Source: Loxodes magnus (lineage: Eukaryota > Ciliophora > Karyorelictea > Loxodida > Loxodidae). From it: a stretch of DNA of 64,000 nt. Every line of letters starts with the position of its first letter. Position 1 is the first letter of the stretch. The notes under the pieces were generated by a model. That model saw only the letters and a list, made by a program, of their open reading frames with translations. It was not told the origin of the DNA and ran no database searches. Positions 1 through 12,000 of the stretch are shown here, in pieces. The position numbers were made by a program, and so were the translations under genes. The stretch is from contig CAMPDV010000010.1 of NCBI GenBank assembly GCA_946699065.1, positions 1,240,001 to 1,304,000 of the forward strand, in the 5' to 3' direction.

Positions 1-1186
1 AGAAATAAGCAATACATTATAGAAATTCATATGGCTAAGGTAACTCAACATTAATTAATTATTGGCTAGTTTTCAAAAGCACAGACTTGAATGCATTTAT
101 TATTAAACTTCTTAGTAAGATTTAACTAATAAGGAATAAATGTTCTAATGAATGTATTAAGAATAGCAATATTGGCAGCAATAATTTATTTGTATCTATC
201 TTAGTTATATTTATCAAGCTTTTTATATTTAAATATAGATATTAAGCTTATGCTAAGACTTATTAATTACAGAGCTAATTACTATCTAGAGCTTTAGTAA
301 GCAGACCATTAGTTTATTTGATAACCATATCAGAAAAGTTAACTTATTTCCTCTTATTTTATTATGTTCATTACTATTTGCAAGCTTTGATCTAATTTTA
401 TACAGTGATGAGTTGAGTTTAGTAACAATGTATTTTTATAGTTGTACATGAGCTTTGCTCTTAAACTTTTGCTTACTTAAGGATATTTATATCAATTGAC
501 AAAGCTAGAGTTGTCTTAAACTTCTGTAAATGGACTTTCAGATCACTTCAACTATATTTCTAATAGAGATAAGATAAACTATACTAATTCTTCATTATAG
601 TGCTACCTTCTAATCAATAGCATGTACCTTATTATATAGATAAGCTATTAACTAAGACATCTATATATTCCTTAGCAATTCTCCTAAAGGATTTAGAGCT
701 AATCACTATGATGCTGGTACTAAAGATTGATATGCATCTTAAAATTAATAAGAGCTTGATTAAGTGGATAAGATTAAGCAAGTGCAAAGAAAAGCTGCTA
801 AGTTAGAAATAGAAGGCTGAGGAGTAAGATTATTGGATAAGAAGAGTAAAGCAAAGTTTAAGATAGCAAGAAAAGCTTATTAGTCTAGTAAAATATCTAA
901 TTACTTTCAATAAGTTCTTCATTATTTTAAGAGTTAAACCAAGAGAAACCAAATCACAATGATATTAAATTATAAGAGAAAAGAGAGATACTAAAATGAC
1001 TATAGCTAAATCCTTATATCTAAAATACAAATCTATTTAAATTGAAATAAAGGATTTAAAGTAGAGGACTGATTATCAATGCTCCAAAGAGTTAACTAAA
1101 TAATAAGTTAATTTACTAAACAACCTAAATAGTCAAATAACAGTTTTGAAAGTAAATAGGCTAAGTCTTAATATTTAAATAAGTAA
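1..1186 (+). other. Region upstream of amidase; in-phase open frame of doubtful meaning
   Basis: There is no recognisable gene. Read with the ciliate code, the frame of the downstream amidase stays open leftwards to roughly position 570, with only a few Trp-type TGA codons. It contains Lys-rich stretches around 760-900. The amidase has a good signal peptide at its own Met (1187), so I treat this stretch as leader or intergenic DNA rather than an N-terminal extension. The two repeat copies are identical here, so substitution patterns cannot decide. Confidence 0.35.
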
Positions 1187-2203
1187 ATGCATAGAAGAAA
1201 TAGACTCCTTATTACTCTCATTCTTTGTTAGATTATAACTGTATATAGCTCTGAAATTCCAGTGTTTAAAGTGGATATTGATGAGCTTCCTTAAAAAAGA
1301 TACAATTAGATTTATGAATATTTCAAGGATGATATTTTGGTAATGGAATAGCGGTTTCTACATGAGTTTCCTCCATGGGCACATGATTTGTTCTAAAAGA
1401 ATTATGAAGACCTTAGGATTTTAAATCCTGATGTATATTATTCTATGAAATCCTTAGCTGAAATTATTGGATTGCAAACTTGATAAACAATCCTTGTCAA
1501 CTCAGTAACTGAATATGCTTCCTTTTGTACTTCTGTAGTAGTGAAAGACAAAGAAGGGAAAGTTTTACATGGTAGAAATTTAGACTTTGATAACCCAGAG
1601 TTGCTACTGAAGTTGCTGTCAGTAGTATAGTATGAAAAGAAAGGATAAAAGATCTTTACTTCTATAGAGTTTGCAGGATTCTATGGAGTTTATACAGCTA
1701 TAAAAGAGGATAAATTTGCAATTAGCTTTAATGTAAGAGAACTTAATTAGAAAGAAGGATCCATTAAAAACTGGAAGAAAGTCCTTAAAGGAATACCTAC
1801 TCATTCCTAAATGCTTATGCTTATGATGCTAAAAGCTAACAATTTCACTGAAGCTAAGTAGATCATAGAAGAGGCAGAATTAGCAAGTATTGGCTATGAG
1901 AGTTTAAGTGGAGTTGGATTAAATGAAGGAGTTAAAATATTCAAAAACTAAATAGGCTTTGATAGTGAAACCTTGCTAACAGATGATTCTTGGTTTATTG
2001 TCCAAACTAACTCAGATTAATAAGACGAGCGAGCATTGCTGACAGCATAAAAATTACAAGAAGTTGGTTAAGAAAATATTAGCGAGGAGACTTTACTATA
2101 AGTAATGAATACAAAAGGAATAAGTAGAGATGCCACTATTTACACAAGCATTATGTCAGCTGGGTTGCATATATTGAACATAGAGCCAAAATACTAGCAA
2201 TGA
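1187..2203 (+). CDS. Acid ceramidase / NAAA-like amidase, copy 1
   Basis: Predicted 338-residue secreted or lysosomal N-terminal-nucleophile hydrolase that would cleave amide bonds of N-acylethanolamines or ceramide. Residues 1-22 form a signal peptide (basic start, then LLITLILCQIITVYS). The family's nucleophile is Cys114 in FCTSVVVKD, which would become the new N-terminus after autoproteolysis. It is followed by the signature HGRNLDFDNP, then GFYGVYTAI, a DDSWFIVQTNSD block and IYTSIMSAG close to the C-terminus, in the order and spacing of acid ceramidase/NAAA. The length is close to the usual 350-390. The stop is the TGA at 2201; divergence between the two gene copies rises sharply after it. 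In-frame TAA/TAG (Gln) and TGA (Trp) codons occur. Exact substrate is not determinable. A second copy lies at 30488. Confidence 0.85.
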
Positions 2204-2653
2204 AAACATCTTATAATCAAATAGTTTCAATTAATTCCTCCTATATAATGCACTATTCTAATCATAGCACTTCTAGCCCCATAAATCTAAAAGTAAATAC
2301 CTCTAAACTCAGATAGTATTATTAAACTGATTTCTTCTAATAAAGCTGAGGACTTGAATCCTATTAAGAAGGGGTAAAGTTTAAATTATGTTTGCCTTTA
2401 ATGAAATACTTTTTACTAAATAGTGTTTTTATTCTGATCTATTTAATTAAATAGTCAGTTTATAAGCTATTGAAAAGCTTTTATATTCCTTTCTTAGGGA
2501 ACTTTAAAAAAGTAAATTTAACTAGAATAGCAGTTCTGCATAAATAAAGTAGTAAACTGATTAGATTTTAACTGCAGCTATTTATAAAAGACTTGTAAGA
2601 TTCTATCTTTTCTAATATATATAAGTTATTAGATTCAATGTATTTGCTATCTA

Positions 2654-5075
2654 TCATGTAGCTTACTAACTGTTTCTATAATCATATGTCTTAGTTAGCT
2701 AGAGTTTAAGAAAAGCATGCTTAAGTTGTTCAGCTTAATTATAACTTTATTAATGCTTACTTGGTTTTAAAACTTACTAGGGAATAAATTAAATTTTAGG
2801 TGATTAAGGATAAATAACTAACTAGTAGCTGTATTAATCTCTTAAAGGAAAAATGGTTAAAAAATATTTAAGAAAATACTGTTTATACATTATTTTATCA
2901 AAGGATGAATCTGGTTTATCTGTGTAGTTTTAGTTTTTACTAAGTAAGCTAATGTGCTATCTTTTGCTTGGATTTATTAGTTGTAAATACCTTTAGAAGT
3001 TATTTTCGCTGCTAATTACTTTTGCTTTCTATTTCAGATAGCGTAAGGTTTTGTTATCATCTTTTAAAGGTGGAAGACATGGAAGAGTGGCAGTTGGCTT
3101 TAGAGTACGAGTTTTGCTAGTTTCTGGAATTAATTTGTTAGAATGGTTTGAGGGCTTTGATTTAGGAGTTCTGTCATTATGAGATTGAAATTTATCCAGT
3201 TGATCAAGATAGTCATTAATTAAAGAGTTGGCACTATTAGTGGAACTTACACTAAAGTAAGAATGCTAATTCTAAGGGATTTCAATTCTGGGAAATAATA
3301 CAAGACTAGAAGTATTTAGCCTATCTCAGTGTTAGTTAGTTAAGTATCTTTTGAATGCAGGTAAGATTATAGTATCATTTTACTACTATCTCCAAAACTT
3401 GGAGATGTAAGGTGTTGGAGGTACAACATCTGCTTCTTCATAAATATTACTTAAACTATCGAACTCTGGATCGTTTATATCTAAAGCTTAAATCAATCTA
3501 GCCTTTATAGGAGTTTTTTAAAATAAAGCTTAATTTCCTTGTAAATTGTGATGATTTGTCTCAGGAGCATCTTCCTCAGGATTATACTCCTAGAATAATG
3601 AAAGCAAGGAGATTCTATAAGGATTGTGGTAATTAGTTATTCTATTCTTAATTTCATTATTCTATTACAAGTTAAAGGTTAGTTAAGACTGGTTTAATAG
3701 TACCTTCAAGCAAGAATTGAAGTACTACACTTCTACAGCTTACTCTTCTGTTAGTTTAGCAGCCTAGTCAATGAAGCTAATGAACAACTACGTGTTTGCA
3801 AACTAATAGACAAAGTTTATTTCATTTTCATTAAACATTTTGGAGAATGATTTAACATCAAACGTTTGTCCTTCTTCACTTCTAGTCTGAATGTACTGCT
3901 GGTAATGCTTGAGAATCTGTAAGAAAAAGTTAAGGAATATCTGTCTCATTTGCAAAACTGATTATATTCCTTCGTCTGTACTGAGATTTGTTTTCATTTC
4001 CTTTATTATTAAGCACAAGTCTTTATACAGGAAGCTGCAAGCAGGAGCAGGTAGACTTGGTATCTCTTCTTCATTCTTAATTTTACCAGAATCTAGGTCA
4101 ACTACCACTATATCATTTAACTATAAGCTCTATGTATATTCCTTTAAAGTACCCATCAAAAACGGCACAGGAGCTTCCAAATATGTTAGCATTGAATTAG
4201 GTAAAAACGGAACATAAACGTTTTTTCAAGTTAGAGGAAATAGTAGTAAAAGGAAAGTTTAAGCAACTTAAACTAGTTTAGATATATCAGAGGATATAAG
4301 TAAAACCCTCTTCTCCATAAGGAGACATTAAAAAATTTCAATTATACCTTCTGGTCTCAAGCTTTATAAAATTATACCAGCATCAAAATTCGGAATGTTG
4401 ATACCAACTATGCAGTTAGCTCGATATCTTAAAAATTAATCTTACATTGTACGCCCTCCTCTAGCAAACCTATTAGGATAGTGAGTTATTAAAACCTCTC
4501 CGAAATGCTTTATAGGAGTTGCATATAATAGCATAGAAATGTAGAGCTCTCGGTAATCTTCTCTGTATATAATATTCTCGTTATAGTTTCTGTGGAGCTT
4601 AGATATATAAGGACATATTATATCTCTAAAATGCTATAAAAATTGCTTCTGTGGCTAAAACATAGGCTCCAGTGATCTCAGAATCAGAGCTTTTGGAATT
4701 AAGTAAGGAAGTTTTAATGTAGTCCTTCTCAACTTCTACCTAGTTGCGATTTCGTAGAATGACAGAAACGTAAAATAAGATAAATTGCTACTTTCATCAG
4801 TTGTTACAAAATGACCAACAACAGGTTCATCAGCCTCTCCAAATCTAAAATACATCCTATTTTGTTTATCCTAAGGAAAACAAAAAACTGATAGATTTTC
4901 AACCGAAAAAGGGTATTTATGAGTAGCAGTTTAATTAACTAAAGGGTAAATTTCCTAGATTACATACTTCGGGTTAGTAGGTACGTTAAAATTAGCCAAT
5001 TCTATATAAAGGCTTACCATTAGTTGAAACATAATCCAAACCTATAACTATAAAATTTTCTGCTATTTTGTTCAT
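2654..5075 (-). CDS. DENN-domain protein (Rab GEF-like)
   Basis: Predicted about 801-residue protein with a tripartite DENN module; family members activate Rab GTPases on membranes. Met is at 5075..5073. A 16-nt GT-AG intron (5017..5002 on this strand) joins codons 19 and 20. The uDENN part carries FCFPQ (residues 59-63) and FVTTDESS...YFTFLSFYEIATR. The cDENN follows with LPYLIPKALILRSLEPMF, YRELYISMLLYATPIKHFGE, and the diagnostic PLTWKNVYVPFLP, whose conserved Trp (about residue 278) is TGA (4228..4226). A low-complexity Ser/Asn/Pro-rich tail follows. The 3' end is uncertain: the first in-frame TGA after the domain that ends the frame is 2656..2654, which lies inside the long repeat (1-2809). 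Read this way the gene's last about 50 codons belong to the duplicated segment. It is divergent from the giant gene at 6029. Confidence 0.82.
5002..5017 (-). other. 16-nt intron in the DENN gene
   Basis: On the minus strand the sequence is GTAAGCCTTTATATAG. Removing it joins MNKIAENFIVIGLDYVSTN to ELANFNVPTNPKYVIQEIYP and restores one frame into the DENN domain. The upstream and downstream frames differ without it. Confidence 0.75.
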
Positions 5076-6028
5076 CTTTAAAATTGTAATTGCTTTATAG
5101 AAAATATCTATTTATATGATACTTTAAACTTACTCCTTCTTTATTCTTGCCTCTTTATTTTCTAAGGCTTTAAATAGGATTATATATATGAAGCTATTTA
5201 ATTAATCAGCCTTACAATCATCTAATATAAGAGCTTTGGGTTTTCCTCTTGTGGCTTACTTTATATCTAAGAGCATCAACTTGTAAGAAGCCAGAACTTT
5301 ATATCTTAGTTTATGCATTTTTCGTTATTTCAGTAGAGTTCCAATTTATTTTTTAAAGTCTTCATATCTAAAATCAAAAAAATAGTTATTTCCTTTGTTA
5401 TTTAGCTTAGTCTTTAAGAATTTTAGTAACACTACCTAAACTTAAGACTCTGTATCTATCAAATTGTAAGGTAAGTAATCCTTTAAATTATTTATTAGCT
5501 TAAATATATTTCTAAAGCCTATTATTAGTAAAGTTAAAGCTAAATGAGAATTCAAAAGGCTATACCTAAGTTAATATAGAAGTGTAGCTTTATTATAATT
5601 ATTTAAGTTTAACTTATTACTTTTCCTACCTTATAATTATTGCTCTAATGCTCCTTTCATTATCAAAGTTCTATTTATCTTAATATAAATTTAATCCTAA
5701 GCATTGCTTATTATTATGGTAGGCCTTTTTACATGCATTATCTCAACTTTCTAAGACAGTTCTTATTTTATATCCTTATACTTTAAAAAGCTAAAAGAAA
5801 GTAATTAAGTTTTGACCTAAGATCAATTTTTAATTTGTTAAGGGAAGAGTAAAGAGCAAGGAAGAAGTTTTAAGTAGCATTAGATAAAAATGTGAAGTTA
5901 ACTATTTGCTTAAGGGAATGAATAGAAAGAATTAATTGAAAAAGCCTAAGAAGAGTTGATTGATAGGCTTTAACGTATATTTAATTTAAACTAATTTATC
6001 TAATTTAATTTAAAGTAAAGTACTCAAT
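5076..6028. other. Intergenic, divergent promoter region
   Basis: AT-rich spacer of about 950 bases between the divergently oriented DENN gene (minus) and the giant surface-protein gene (plus). I see no conserved domain in any frame. It should hold the promoters of both genes; no specific motif is claimed. Confidence 0.5.
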
Positions 6029-9000
6029 ATGCCTTTGCTCATACAACTTCAAGTTATTACTAAAATTGCTACTTTTCTTTTTATTTTGTTGGAGATTATC
6101 CTTAATGTATCTGCAAGGGATAACTCCTGCGACTGTTCAGGCGGATATTGCTTAGAAGATAGATAAGAGTATCGCATGTGCTTTTATAAAATAGCTACTC
6201 CTTATAGACTGGATAGAAATTCCTCTAATTTAGGATATGGCTAAATCACTCAAGCCAATTTCTCACAATTTTAATATTTAGACACTTTTTCTATGACTCT
6301 GTGGTTTAGACAAGAGATTAATCCAGATACTAAGGAGCCAAGCTGTAATTGAATTCATCAACCAATATTTCAGTTGATGGATGGGCTGAACAACAATAGA
6401 TATGATTACTTCTTGCTAGGTAGTGAAATCTATTTTTAATATGTTAAAGCAAGTAATCAAGTATAATGACTTAAAGATATAAAAAACTAATACCTGGCTA
6501 CTAAATGATATTTCACTTATATCCATTTCAATTCTAAGGGATAAGTTAAAATCATTTTACAGGAATGGGGTCAAGAAGTTAATATTTGGGAGCTGAATGA
6601 ATCAATTATCTGAAATAAAACTAATTCTTGATCTCTTTTTTTAGGTAAAAAAGAGGATAATGGCTGTACTAGTTTGCTGGTGGGATATATACATGACGTA
6701 AGAATATTTCCTAGAGGAATATTAGAGAATGAAGCCAACTACATTAAAAACATAGGATGTAATATTAAATGCCCAAAGTAATGCTTTGGTCCAAGAGCTG
6801 ATGACTGCTTCGTTTAGTTTTTAGAATACTATCAACTTACTGATTAAGACTATAGTGTTAACTTAAATAAAAGTAGAACCATTAGTGACTATGCATGGAA
6901 TGGAAATATTTTTCAGTCTTTTGATTTGACGATAACTAGTTGGAATAAGGCAGTAAAGGTAAGCGATAATTAAATAATGCAAAGCATTTATAAATTCTAT
7001 TACAATCCTACTAATAATAATAACCAAGAGTAGTATAACTAAATCTATTTACAATATAGTAATAGCAGACACTATAGCTACTTTAATAAATTAGCTTCTT
7101 CAACTCCATTTAACGTCAGCTAGCTTTCAGATGAAGAAGATATTGATAAATGGAACTTCATAGCTACACAGGTATGCCAGCATGATAATTCAGATAGTTC
7201 TTATAGATATTTATCCATTTTCTAAGATAAATGGAAAAGCAGCTAAAGCTATAGTTAATTTCCTTAGTAGTTTAATAGCAACATATAAAAAAGTGATATG
7301 TTTAGATCAGATCAAGTGATAATAACGTTGGGATCTAAAGATTAAGCTTCTTTTAATGGCTTATTACTTGATATGAAAATTTATCCTTAATGTCTTTCTT
7401 TTCCATAACTTAATCAGTTATTTTTAGAAAAATAATGCTCGTCTGCATGTAGTAATAGATGCGAAGGACCATCTGAAATCGATTGTTATGCTTACAAGTA
7501 GGAATTCTGCCAAAATCATAAAGATAATTGACCTTTATGTGATTAATGTGAAAAGGGATATTTCATGGTAAGTAATGAATGCTATAAATGTACAATTGGA
7601 GATTGTAACTCACTGAATCTAAAAAATCGGCAGTATTATAATAATTTCGATCATGCAAGTACTCCTCCTTAGTTTTACCTAAAGAAAACAAATAAATAAG
7701 ACTCTGCAAATTTACAGCCAAATTAATTTGATCACTAGTACTCCAAAGATATTTAAGGATTTATGGTAATCTCATACATCAATTAAATTCTTAATCCTCC
7801 TTAAACATGCATGTTTTCATTTTTGAATATTGACTCAGCATAAATATCTTTCAAAGTGACCTTCACAAGTATGAAAGAGCTTATACTTGAATACATATGT
7901 AGTAGCTCTACTGATTCTAAATAAGTATAACAAACATTCAAAGATACTTTCGTTTAGCAAATAGTAGGCTATAACAATATTATTTGACTTAAGATGGAAA
8001 ATATTATGCTTGATAACATGTATAAAACCTATGTGAAATTTTGCCTTAGTTATTTTAACTAGGAAAACTGTATTAATCTTACTCATTCAATTAATATATT
8101 CAATGGAATGCTTTAAGATGATGATTATTTCTAAATAGGAAAAGTAGATATCGCTTCTACAGATTTAAATTGCTAGCCAAACTTTTTCAATTTAAGATAC
8201 TATTCTTGGAACAAAGGAGCTTATGAAGATTAATGATACTTTTATAACTTCATATATTAAATTCCTTGCTTATAGTATTGCAAAACTAAGTGCTAGGGAC
8301 CTTTATATCCAGAAGACTGCTAAGCTGACGTATATGAGCTCTAACTTGAATCTAGTTAGTTTAGCTTAGTAAGCAATTAGTGAAATTATTACTATTATAT
8401 GAAAACCAGCAATTATAAAATAAGCTAAGCTATCTATCATTATTCAGATTTTAGCTTTACCTTATCTTTTCTCTTAGTAGATTCATTTGATTAAACTAAT
8501 AAACTGACTCTATTTTATATTAAAGGTGACTAGTTATGTTACCATTCTTACTCAATTACAGCATACCGCAATTAAGTAGAGCTAAAAGCATCAACGGAAT
8601 GTGGCTAAACTTACAGTCTTTACATAAATTAAAGCTTACTAACTTATGATTTCTATTGGACAGGATTTTCGATTTAACGATCTCAAGAAGAAGGCTACAA
8701 AATAACTTTTTGCTTACTTAAATTCCATTAACAGTTTTTATAAGAATGCACTTAGAAGTTTATCTTCTAGCAAATATGTAGGCTGAAAATATCTGACTCA
8801 AATATCATATATATATCAGGAAAACCTGATGAAATTTAAAAGCCTCATGTTGACTTTAAAAATCTATCCTTTTATCCTCTAAGAGGCTTATAAGAAGTAG
8901 ATCTTTTGAGTAAAATGTAAACTGCTGCCTAATGCCCTAAATATGGTTAAAATATGTATGCAGGCCCTTAATGCTAATTAATGTACTGGTCTATTTTTAA

Positions 9001-12000
9001 TGAAGTTTATCCAGATCTTACTTCAGCCTATTCTGAAAATAGTTTTAGTTAAAACATGCTTAGAACTCTAAGTGACTCAAGCTTTTTTGGGGCATTTTAA
9101 TTTCAAAACGTTTAAAAATTCTCATTGTCAATTTAAATGTATGTTCATCTAAACTATTTTGAAGATTGGAATACTTAAAGTGTCTTAAGAATTCAAGATT
9201 CAGTAAATACAAATTATAAAACTGGAAATTTATTAGACATTTAAGATTTATCCGATGATATTTTTACTATTTACTTAAAGGATAAATAAATGTAGAATAA
9301 GACATACTAGAAAAACTTTTCTCAAAAGTGGGTTCATTATTTTGTCACATTTGATAATTAAGTAACAACTCAAGTTATTTAAGTGTAATACAAAATTTGA
9401 GGAGAAAGTGAGTGAGTATATGTATCGCCTTTTACGTTTAACTTGGAATTATCCAGTATTTTAAATTAAAATTCGGAATTTATAATTGGATGTCTAAAGC
9501 CAGATAAAGTTATGTGTTCTATACAAGCCTTTTATAAAAGTGTTGAATTTTATCCTAATATAATTTTAACTGACTAACAAATCAGATACATCAATAGATG
9601 AAATGAAACTTGTCATCCTTCCTGCACACTAGGCTGCTATGGGCCTTTATAAGCATCTTGCTTTAGTTGATAGTTAGAGTATTTTCAGTTAGTAGATAAT
9701 ACATTTCCAAAGTAGTACTAAAAATATAAAGTCAACTAAGATTATTATGATATCGCCACATCCTTAAAAGATTATTCATTTTCTATTTTATTTTAAGTTG
9801 ATCCAAATGAATAATATGAACTTTTTACAATTTCATAGCCAAACATAAGAATTACTTTTGCTTGAGATGAGGATGGAATAATAGATTATAGATCAATTTT
9901 CTCAGCAAATGTTTATAATTATTAAAAGTACGATGAATTGGATAGTATACAAAAGACTTCAATTATACTTGTAGTAATTTCTTTTTCTACTTCAAACTTT
10001 AATATAGAAGTTTCTTACTCTGAAATTAATCCTACAGATATTTAAATATAATAAAGTAGGAAAACTAGAAATCTACTTGTTTACAGTAAGTCTACTACTA
10101 CAATAGAAGTGGGAACTAGTTTTAACAGCTCATAGTAAGCTGTTATCTATGATTTTAAATTTTGAACTAGTTTCTTAACCTACGATCAAGTTGTGGATTT
10201 AGTAATAAATTATAACTTAAACTGTTAGTAGTTCTGTGAAGATTACTGCTAATATCCTTTGGCTCCATACTGTCCAATTAAAGTGGATTACTAAGTAGAT
10301 TTAAGCTGTGCACACAAACTAATTTAGGGAGAAATTGCTCCTTCGAACTGTAGTTGCTCTACTGAATGTTAAGATGGATATTCTTATGATTCAACCACTA
10401 AATAATGTAAATAGTGCTATTGGTTATATAAAAACTGCACTGGTCTTGGAAAAGGTAAAGGGCTTTCTTGTTAGAAGGGATATTTTTATAACTAGGCACT
10501 AAAAGAATGCTTAACTACAATTGATTTGAATAGCGGATATTATATAAACTAAGGAAATATCGAACTTTGCCATTCAAACTGCTCTACTTGCAAATTAGAG
10601 CAAAGCTACTATGTATGTCTTTCTTGCATATCGCAATAGTATTTATATGAGGGGCATTGCTATAGTAGTTGTCCCAATGGATATTTCTAAGATTCAAGCT
10701 AAATCTGTAAGCAATGCAAATATGAGTGCTTAACTTGCCTTACTGATCAAAATTGCCAGGATTATAAGAATGAATGGGATCCAAATTAACAAAAGTGCAC
10801 TACTCAAGGTTATTTTGGATATTAAGGAATTTGTGTAAACTATGATTTATTAGACTTTGAGTATAAATTCTGTAGTAGCAAGGAAGAATACAATCCTATT
10901 TATTTTTGGATTAAGTGATTTTAAAAAGCATAACCCAAAGTTGACCCAGCAATCGTTTGCCATTCTACTTGCTAAACTTGCTCTGGAACTTCTGAGTGAG
11001 AATGCACATAATGTAAAGACTAAAACGCTTTCATTCCTTATATATATAATTAAACTTAATAAATAGGATACTGCTTATGCAAATATTGATACGAATATAA
11101 CATATACAATTACAAATGCTAAATGTAAGATATATACTAAGATATATATAAAATCGATATAAATGTTGAAATCGCTGTAACGAAAGGAACTTTCTAGACT
11201 CTTTGAACTGACTTAAATGCATCTAATGAAATATTTTAGTAGAGCTAGCTTTTAACAAACAAGTACTTATCATTTATTTCCTACTTAAGAGTCCTTAATT
11301 AAAATACGAAGATAATTGATTTGAATGATAAAAATGGATTAGAATTGCTTACTATAAAATTTGAAACAGAGAATAATAAAAAATATCTTAGATTCTAAAA
11401 CAAAAACCTTAAGCATTCAGTTTAACTTTAAATAGATATATATGAATACCAATGATATATTCTAGGGTTTTCCTTTAAAAAAAATAACCAGCTAATAGAT
11501 ATTTGTTATGCTTAGATGCTTGGATACCCAATATGTAGATAGTTTTATTTTCCAGTAAATTTAAATCAAGATATATAATTAGTTTGGTATAAAAACGTTT
11601 CGAATATACAATAAGCAGAACTATTAAATGCTTGGTATACGGATTAATATCTTCCTATTACAATTTACGACATTCAATATTTGCAAGCTTATACTCCTTG
11701 CTTTATTGATTGTCTAGGAACCTGCATTGATAATTCTCCCTTGAAAGATATGTGCAATGAGAAATGCGAAGAATGCTCTACTTGTGAGAAACCATATTGA
11801 TGCTCCAACTGTTAATATCCATAAAATACAGATAGCATAATCTAGGATTTGCTAGTTTAAACAACTAGAAATACTTCGTAGCTAAAGATGCTCCTGAATG
11901 TGTTTGCAAAACTAAATACTTGACTAATGAATTAGATTTATCATGCACAGAATGCTAAGAATGAAACCATAATTGCAGATATACCTGCTCTTATACAAAC

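Larger units (their letters stand above)
1..2809. repeat. Long direct repeat, copy 1 (amidase-bearing)
   Basis: This segment recurs in the same orientation at 29302-32111 with a constant offset of 29301, apart from one 1-nt deletion near 32009. I found no difference between the copies over the first 1.5 kb. The first is at 1499 (A versus G). A handful follow in the rest of the amidase coding region, and differences become denser after its stop codon. The copies part at about 2809/32111. The left limit is unknown because the window starts inside, or exactly at the edge of, the repeat. Confidence 0.95.

Noticed and set aside
1619-1804. Minus-strand open frame opposite the amidase (same at 30920-31105)
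   Set aside because: It is the antisense shadow of the amidase coding sequence, which has a signal peptide and family motifs on the plus strand.
3909-4217. Plus-strand 102-codon frame
   Set aside because: Shadow of the minus-strand DENN domain, which carries recognisable motifs.
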